Source of the DNA: SIG307 sp964545045
GTDB lineage: Bacteria; Bacillota; Clostridia; Lachnospirales; Lachnospiraceae
Length of the DNA stretch: 64,000 bases
NCBI GenBank assembly: GCA_964545045.1
Contig: CAZJEN010000006.1
Span: 51,497 to 115,496 of the forward strand
Reading direction: 5' to 3'
Made by a program: the position numbers and the translations under genes. The notes beneath the pieces are model-generated. The model saw nothing but the letters and a program-made list of their open reading frames with translations. It searched no databases and was not told where the DNA came from. Shown here piece after piece: positions 60,128 to 64,000 of the stretch (its first letter is position 1; the number at the start of each line of letters is the position of its first letter).

Positions 60128-60232
60128 TTTGTGATAAGTATGAAGCAATATTAAATGGGGCACAGAGAATATATTGATTCTAGAAAAAATACTAGATATA
60201 GTGCAAAACAAATGTTTTTATACAAAATAATG

Positions 60233-60430
60233 TTGACAAAAGTTGGGCGACAGTATATAATACATTTTGGATAAGAGGAAACTCTTTTCAAAAAAAAGAG
60301 CTCAAGGCGGCAACCTTGAAACTCTTTTTGAACATAGCGAAGAGTATAAAAACCGTTCACTAGTTATAAGACATTTCTAGTATACCAGAATTCTTCGCAA
60401 AGTTCAACAAAAATCGTTCTTGTTTGTGAA
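60233..60430 (+). ncRNA. Candidate structured RNA/leader with a consensus promoter
   Basis: TTGACA (60233-60238) and TATAAT (60256-60261) are separated by 17 bases. The transcript would fold AAGAGG...CTCTT, then AAAGAG-CTCAAGG/CCTTG-CTCTTT, then GAAC..GCGAAGA (60330-60343) with TCTTCGC..GTTC (60392-60405) enclosing ACTAG/CTAGT (60359-60381). It ends just before the ribosome site of two small genes. It is a leader with a switching role or an independent small RNA; no known riboswitch class is recognised. Confidence 0.6.
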
Positions 60431-60458
60431 CGAAATATGTTGAGAGGAGGTACTGGGG

Positions 60459-60569
60459 ATGAAAAAAGATGATAAAAAGAAATATATCTTTAGACGATAT
60501 ATTACCAGAAACGGTGTAAGGATTTACCCTAAAAATGGTAAAGTATTTAAAATTCCGGTAGAAGACTAA
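60459..60569 (+). CDS. Small basic protein of 36 residues
   Basis: GAGAGGAGG at 60441-60450 precedes an ATG giving MKKDDKKKYIFRRYITRNGV... ending KIPVED. It is Lys/Arg-rich with a beta-hairpin-like end (RIYPKNGKVFKIPV). No family recognised. It sits downstream of the structured leader and 68 bases before the DUF2188 gene, and may be co-transcribed with it. Confidence 0.6.
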   Translation: MKKDDKKKYIFRRYITRNGVRIYPKNGKVFKIPVED

Positions 60570-60637
60570 CGGATGTGTGTGAAAATGTTTTGAACGGTTC
60601 ATTTTCACTTTCTAAATTTTATAGGAGGTGAATAGTA

Positions 60638-60868
60638 ATGGGAAAGAACCAGTATGTAGTTCGCTACGGAAATGATTGGGCGGTACGTGGAGAGAATAAT
60701 AGCAGAGTAACGAGAGTTGTCTCTACGCAAAAAGAAGCAATTAGCATTGCAAGTGGGATCGCACGCAATCAACATTCCGAAATGCGCGTTCAGGACAGAA
60801 ATGGTCAATTCCGTACGTGTAACAGCTATGGAAATGATCCATGCCCGCCTAAAGATAAGAATTTTTAA
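60638..60868 (+). CDS. DUF2188 domain protein
   Basis: Protein of 76 residues with ATAGGAGGTG upstream. The sequence KNQYVVRYGNDWAVRGENNS, TQKEAISIASGIARNQHSEM and the ending SYGNDPCPPKDK are the full hallmark set of DUF2188, a small basic protein found widely in bacteria and on mobile elements. Its function is unknown; DNA or RNA binding has been suggested from its charge. A strong terminator follows. Confidence 0.9.
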   Translation: MGKNQYVVRYGNDWAVRGENNSRVTRVVSTQKEAISIASGIARNQHSEMRVQDRNGQFRTCNSYGNDPCPPKDKNF

Positions 60869-60890
60869 AGCGTAAATAAGTAAAAAGTTG

Positions 60891-60930
60891 AAAAGGTGAC
60901 ACTTCAAGCGTTGGAAGTGTCACCTTTTTT
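60891..60930. terminator. Bidirectional terminator
   Basis: AAAAGGTGACACTTC pairs perfectly with GAAGTGTCACCTTTT, between the DUF2188 gene and the convergent XRE gene. Confidence 0.85.
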
Positions 60931-60937
60931 GTCCGTC

Positions 60938-61258
60938 TTATCGTTTGCTTAAACAGTACTCTGTTAACATATCTATCATATCGAAATCGTCTTCGGAGAG
61001 TTTGGTAAGCTTCAATAGCATAATGTTATGGTCGTTTAAGGTGTGCTTCCCAGTTAGGATGTAATCGGTGCTGATTCCAAGGATCTCACTGATTTTAATC
61101 AGATTATCGATTTTTATGGCTTTCACTCCCCGCTCCAGGTTGGATACCATTTGGACAGATACATCCATCAGGTCTGCGACTCTTTCCTGGGTAAGATTCA
61201 GTTCTTTTCTACGCTGGGCGATTCTAAGTCCGATTTCTTGTAATTCTGCGGATGTCAT
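60938..61258 (-). CDS. XRE-family transcriptional regulator
   Basis: Protein of 106 residues with an N-terminal helix-turn-helix (LNLTQERVADLMDVSVQMVS, NLERGVKAIKIDNL) and a C-terminal ~40-residue helical segment (LNDHNIMLLKLTKL). GGAGGTG precedes the ATG. It is unlike the ImmR-type regulator at 59572 in its C-terminal half and has no protease partner. It is divergent from the leucine-rich-repeat lipoprotein gene and could control it. Confidence 0.88.
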   Translation of the reverse strand: MTSAELQEIGLRIAQRRKELNLTQERVADLMDVSVQMVSNLERGVKAIKIDNLIKISEILGISTDYILTGKHTLNDHNIMLLKLTKLSEDDFDMIDMLTEYCLSKR

Positions 61259-61426
61259 GGCTACACCTCCCTGATTAACTTATAGATATATTATAGGTGA
61301 TATATGATGAAATAATAATCGTCTACAGGTGAATAAGCTACATCTAAAGATTGACAAAGAACATCTATGGATGTATAATTTTTGTATGTTTTGTAAGAAA
61401 ATACAAATGTTAAGAAAGGGAAAACT

Positions 61427-62812
61427 ATGAAAAAGACGATTCTTGTAGCGCTTTTTGCTATGACGTTTGCGTTTGCGGGATGTCAACAAGGAAATGAAAC
61501 AATTGTGCCGGATGCAACCGTGACAGAAACTCCGGAGATAACAAAGACCCCGGAAGCAACTGAAGCACCAGAAGTGACCGAAGCACCGGAAGTTACAACA
61601 ACTCCGAAACCGACCGAGATTCCGATTGTGTTTTGGGAGCCGATTACCAGTGAAATGGATGGCGATACGCTTGTTATATCCGGAAACAGTGGGCTGGATG
61701 TGAATATTTTTGTGCAAGAACTGGGAAAGCACGGATTGACAAAAGAGACCGTAAAGAAGGTCGTGGTGTCGGAAGGTGTGTGGGAGTTTGGAGGCGTGTT
61801 TGCCAGATGCACTGCTTTGGAAGAGGTGACACTTTTAAACTCTATGGAGAAAATTGTATCCGGAGAGTTTTCAGGATGCGGAAATTTAAAGAAAGTTGTG
61901 CTTCCTGACAGCGTAACCGAGATAGGAAACATGGCGTTTTACGAATGTCAGGCTCTGGAAAGTATTGAATTTCCGAAAAATCTACAGAGAATTGATGACT
62001 GGGCATTTATAAAAACCGGATTAGGAAACGTGAATTTCCCAGAGGGGTTAAAGAGCATAGGTGGTTCGGCATTTAAAGAGTGTAAAATGACGAGCGTGGT
62101 GTTGCCGGAAGGGTTTGAAAGATTGGAAGAGGATGCATTTGCATATTGTCGTGATTTAGAACATGTTGTGTTGCCTGAAAGTCTGGTACAAATAGGAGCG
62201 GGAGCATTTGAAAATTGTACGGATTTAAAGGAGATTACGCTTCCGTCCGGTTTGCAATATTTGGGGGCAAATTCGTTCAACTATTGTTCGCAGCTCACAA
62301 GTGATTTGCCGGAGTATGCATACAGTATTGTCGGTGAAGATGAAATTCTATTCGGCGGTTGGGTAAAAGACAATAGTGAACTGACGTCATATGAAGTGCC
62401 GGATGAGTTGTACGGAAAAACTGTGGTGGGAATCGGAGACAATGCGTTCGATGGGTTTGATAAGTTGACGGAAGTTAAGTTCCCGAAGACTACAAGAAGT
62501 ATCGGAAACAGAGCATTTCAGAATTGTCATGAACTGAAAATTTTAGAAGTGCCAAAGGAAGTAACCGGGATTGGTGAATATGCGTTTGCCAGTTGCGTAA
62601 AGCTGGAAGAAATCGTCATACCGGAGGGAGTTACGGAACTGGGACATGGTGTATTTAATTATGCTTCCGGAAAGATAACGGTGCCGGCAAGTGTTACAAA
62701 GATAGGGTTTGATACTTTTAGAACTTATAATGACATGACCGTTTACTGCAAAAAAGGCTCCTATGCAGAGGAGTATATGAAAGAAAACGGGGTAAATTAC
62801 GTGGCGGAATAA
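61427..62812 (+). CDS. BspA-type leucine-rich-repeat (LRR_5) lipoprotein
   Basis: Surface protein of 461 residues. It has a lipoprotein signal peptide with lipobox FAGC (Cys19), a Thr/Pro/Glu linker of ~50 residues, then about 10 LRR_5 repeats of ~23 residues with the pattern I-G-x-x-A-F-x-x-C-x-x-L-x-x-v-x-l-P (for example VTEIGNMAFYECQALESIEF). It ends with a cap (YCKKGSYAEEYMKENGV). BspA-like proteins mediate host or interspecies adhesion. The signal peptide is nearly identical in style to that of the next gene. Confidence 0.92.
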   Translation: MKKTILVALFAMTFAFAGCQQGNETIVPDATVTETPEITKTPEATEAPEVTEAPEVTTTPKPTEIPIVFWEPITSEMDGDTLVISGNSGLDVNIFVQELGKHGLTKETVKKVVVSEGVWEFGGVFARCTALEEVTLLNSMEKIVSGEFSGCGNLKKVVLPDSVTEIGNMAFYECQALESIEFPKNLQRIDDWAFIKTGLGNVNFPEGLKSIGGSAFKECKMTSVVLPEGFERLEEDAFAYCRDLEHVVLPESLVQIGAGAFENCTDLKEITLPSGLQYLGANSFNYCSQLTSDLPEYAYSIVGEDEILFGGWVKDNSELTSYEVPDELYGKTVVGIGDNAFDGFDKLTEVKFPKTTRSIGNRAFQNCHELKILEVPKEVTGIGEYAFASCVKLEEIVIPEGVTELGHGVFNYASGKITVPASVTKIGFDTFRTYNDMTVYCKKGSYAEEYMKENGVNYVAE

Positions 62813-62844
62813 TCTAAGAATCTGAAAAAGGGAAGGAAAAACAT

Positions 62845-64000
62845 ATGAAGAAATCGATTTTATTCGTTTTACTGGCTATGATACTGGCCTTTGCCGGATG
62901 CCAGGACAGTGCACCGGTAAATACACCGGGAACAACAAATGCACCGGAAGGAACGGAAAAGGAGCAGCCAGTAACTGGTGCGGATTCGACGGAAGCTCTG
63001 GATACAACGAAAGATACGGAACCGACGGCAACGCCGGAACCGAAGGAAGTAGAGCCGAAGCTTTATGACCGTCTGGCTGCGTGGGATGAGTTCTATAAGG
63101 AGTATAACTGCTATTATACGGCAATCCAGATTGAGGATATGTTCTTATACCCAGGGATGTTAGGCAGCGAACTGGCGGAAGTGGTTGCTTCTAGTAAGGA
63201 TACTGCAATTACGCCGGTGTCTGTAGATAAATTGTTTAATCCGGATGTAGAAGAGTATATTTATGATACGCAAAAGGTGACCTATTATCGTAATGAAGTA
63301 CCGTGGTTCGACGTATATGTGAGAAATTATTCCGAAGATTTGTTACCGTTCGGAGAGTGTATTATTTCCCTTGTTGTGCCATGTGAAGATGTAATGGAAT
63401 ACTGCAGATTCTTTGACGGTACCTATTCAATGAGTTCTATTAAGGAAATTACATATAAGGATTATGACAAACTGGTTGCTTCGTTAGAGAATACGGGATA
63501 TTCAGTAGAGAAGGACGGAAGTACCTGGAGACTGAAGAGTACGGAAGATTTTTGTCCGGCGTCTCTTTCGGAAGAAGTATTGTATTGGACATCACACTAC
63601 ATTTTGATGGATATGAAGATTGATTCGGATACTGGTTGTGTAACAGAGATGGCACCGTGGGAACGTTCGCTGGATAATAGTAGGTGTAAGTTATACACGG
63701 CACCTATTCTGGAGGACTATGACTGGTCGAAGCCGGAATGTGAAACACGATTAAATGGTATTGATGTTTCAAGAGATAGATGGTATTTGAATGAACCGGA
63801 TGATATGTTAAAGGCAGAGGTAGTATCCGTACATAGTATCGGAGAAGCTGATTTTGCATTTGTATATCGTATGACGGATGGCGAAACCGGAGAGCTTGTG
63901 TATTATAAAGTTTGTGACCTGTATGAGATGAAAATAGATTGGGCCGGAAATATTATCGTTCCGGAGTCTGCAACGTGGAGAGATAGAACAAGTGTATATG
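62845..64000 (+). CDS. Lipoprotein of unknown function (partial)
   Basis: Open to the end of the window, at least 385 residues. The signal peptide MKKSILFVLLAMILAFAGC carries a lipobox cysteine at 19, and a ~50-residue Thr/Glu/Pro linker follows. The rest has no recognised motif; it alternates short beta-like and aromatic stretches (YRNEVPWFDVYVRNY, DYDWSKPECETRL). GGAAGG precedes the ATG. The shared signal and linker with the leucine-rich-repeat protein 32 bases upstream suggest a common operon. Confidence 0.8.
   Translation, partial: MKKSILFVLLAMILAFAGCQDSAPVNTPGTTNAPEGTEKEQPVTGADSTEALDTTKDTEPTATPEPKEVEPKLYDRLAAWDEFYKEYNCYYTAIQIEDMFLYPGMLGSELAEVVASSKDTAITPVSVDKLFNPDVEEYIYDTQKVTYYRNEVPWFDVYVRNYSEDLLPFGECIISLVVPCEDVMEYCRFFDGTYSMSSIKEITYKDYDKLVASLENTGYSVEKDGSTWRLKSTEDFCPASLSEEVLYWTSHYILMDMKIDSDTGCVTEMAPWERSLDNSRCKLYTAPILEDYDWSKPECETRLNGIDVSRDRWYLNEPDDMLKAEVVSVHSIGEADFAFVYRMTDGETGELVYYKVCDLYEMKIDWAGNIIVPESATWRDRTSVY

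Overview
The window looks like a piece of a Lachnospiraceae-type (Firmicutes, Clostridia) gut bacterium chromosome. The signs are AGGAGG ribosome sites almost everywhere, TTGACA/TATAAT promoters with 17-base spacers, many small lipoproteins, a BspA-type leucine-rich-repeat lipoprotein, a GH10 xylanase lipoprotein and a PD-(D/E)XK 'transposase-like' protein. No rRNA, tRNA or CRISPR array was seen.

Layout. (1) 1-10.2 kb: two two-component systems, each beside an ABC transporter. A LiaRS/NarL-type pair sits beside an ABC-2 exporter of one ATPase and two permeases. An OmpR-type response regulator and kinase precede a MacB/Bce-like ATPase and an 839-residue FtsX-type permease. Both look like envelope-stress or peptide-antibiotic export and resistance modules. 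(2) 10.2-19.7 kb: an old-yellow-enzyme/Fe-S/FAD reductase, a 297-bp palindromic element, a half-size ABC exporter, a cobalamin locus (Cys-rich protein, B12 riboswitch, DUF4430 lipoprotein, ECF S component), a chemoreceptor, a membrane-anchored protein that may be a remote ferredoxin-dependent bilin reductase relative, and a SIMPL protein. (3) 19.7-24.8 kb: a Panacea-domain antitoxin-like regulator with a near-ideal self-operator, then a four-gene nucleotide-related cassette bounded by two copies of one repeat, then small membrane proteins. (4) 24.9-33.1 kb: a complete type I restriction-modification locus hsdM-hsdS-tyrosine recombinase-second hsdS-hsdR, with repeated recombination segments in direct orientation. 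(5) 33.2-38.5 kb: xylanase, PD-(D/E)XK protein, esterase and a broken glycosidase.

(6) 38.5-61.3 kb is a dense defence island with AT-richer sequence. It holds a Phd/YefM-YoeB-like toxin-antitoxin pair, two separate RloA/RloB-like ATPase/TOPRIM pairs, a SWIM protein, an AbiJ-like protein, an AAA-like/PD-(D/E)XK protein, a complete four-gene Wadjet (JetABCD) system, two HEPN-like candidate effectors and an ImmR/ImmA-type repressor/protease pair with its own operator cluster. The modules are separated by a family of about 200-330-bp repeats. Three of the four copies carry a 16-19 codon reading frame resembling the catalytic P-loop of low-molecular-weight tyrosine phosphatases and ending at the same stop; three end in the same terminator. 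A fourth copy is a chimera with the repeat that bounds the cassette in region 3. This suggests a cassette-like system that assembles defence modules, and it is the most interesting signal here. (7) 61.3-64 kb: two related lipoprotein genes, the second cut by the window edge.

Functions are assigned from motifs and family resemblance read by eye. No database search was possible.
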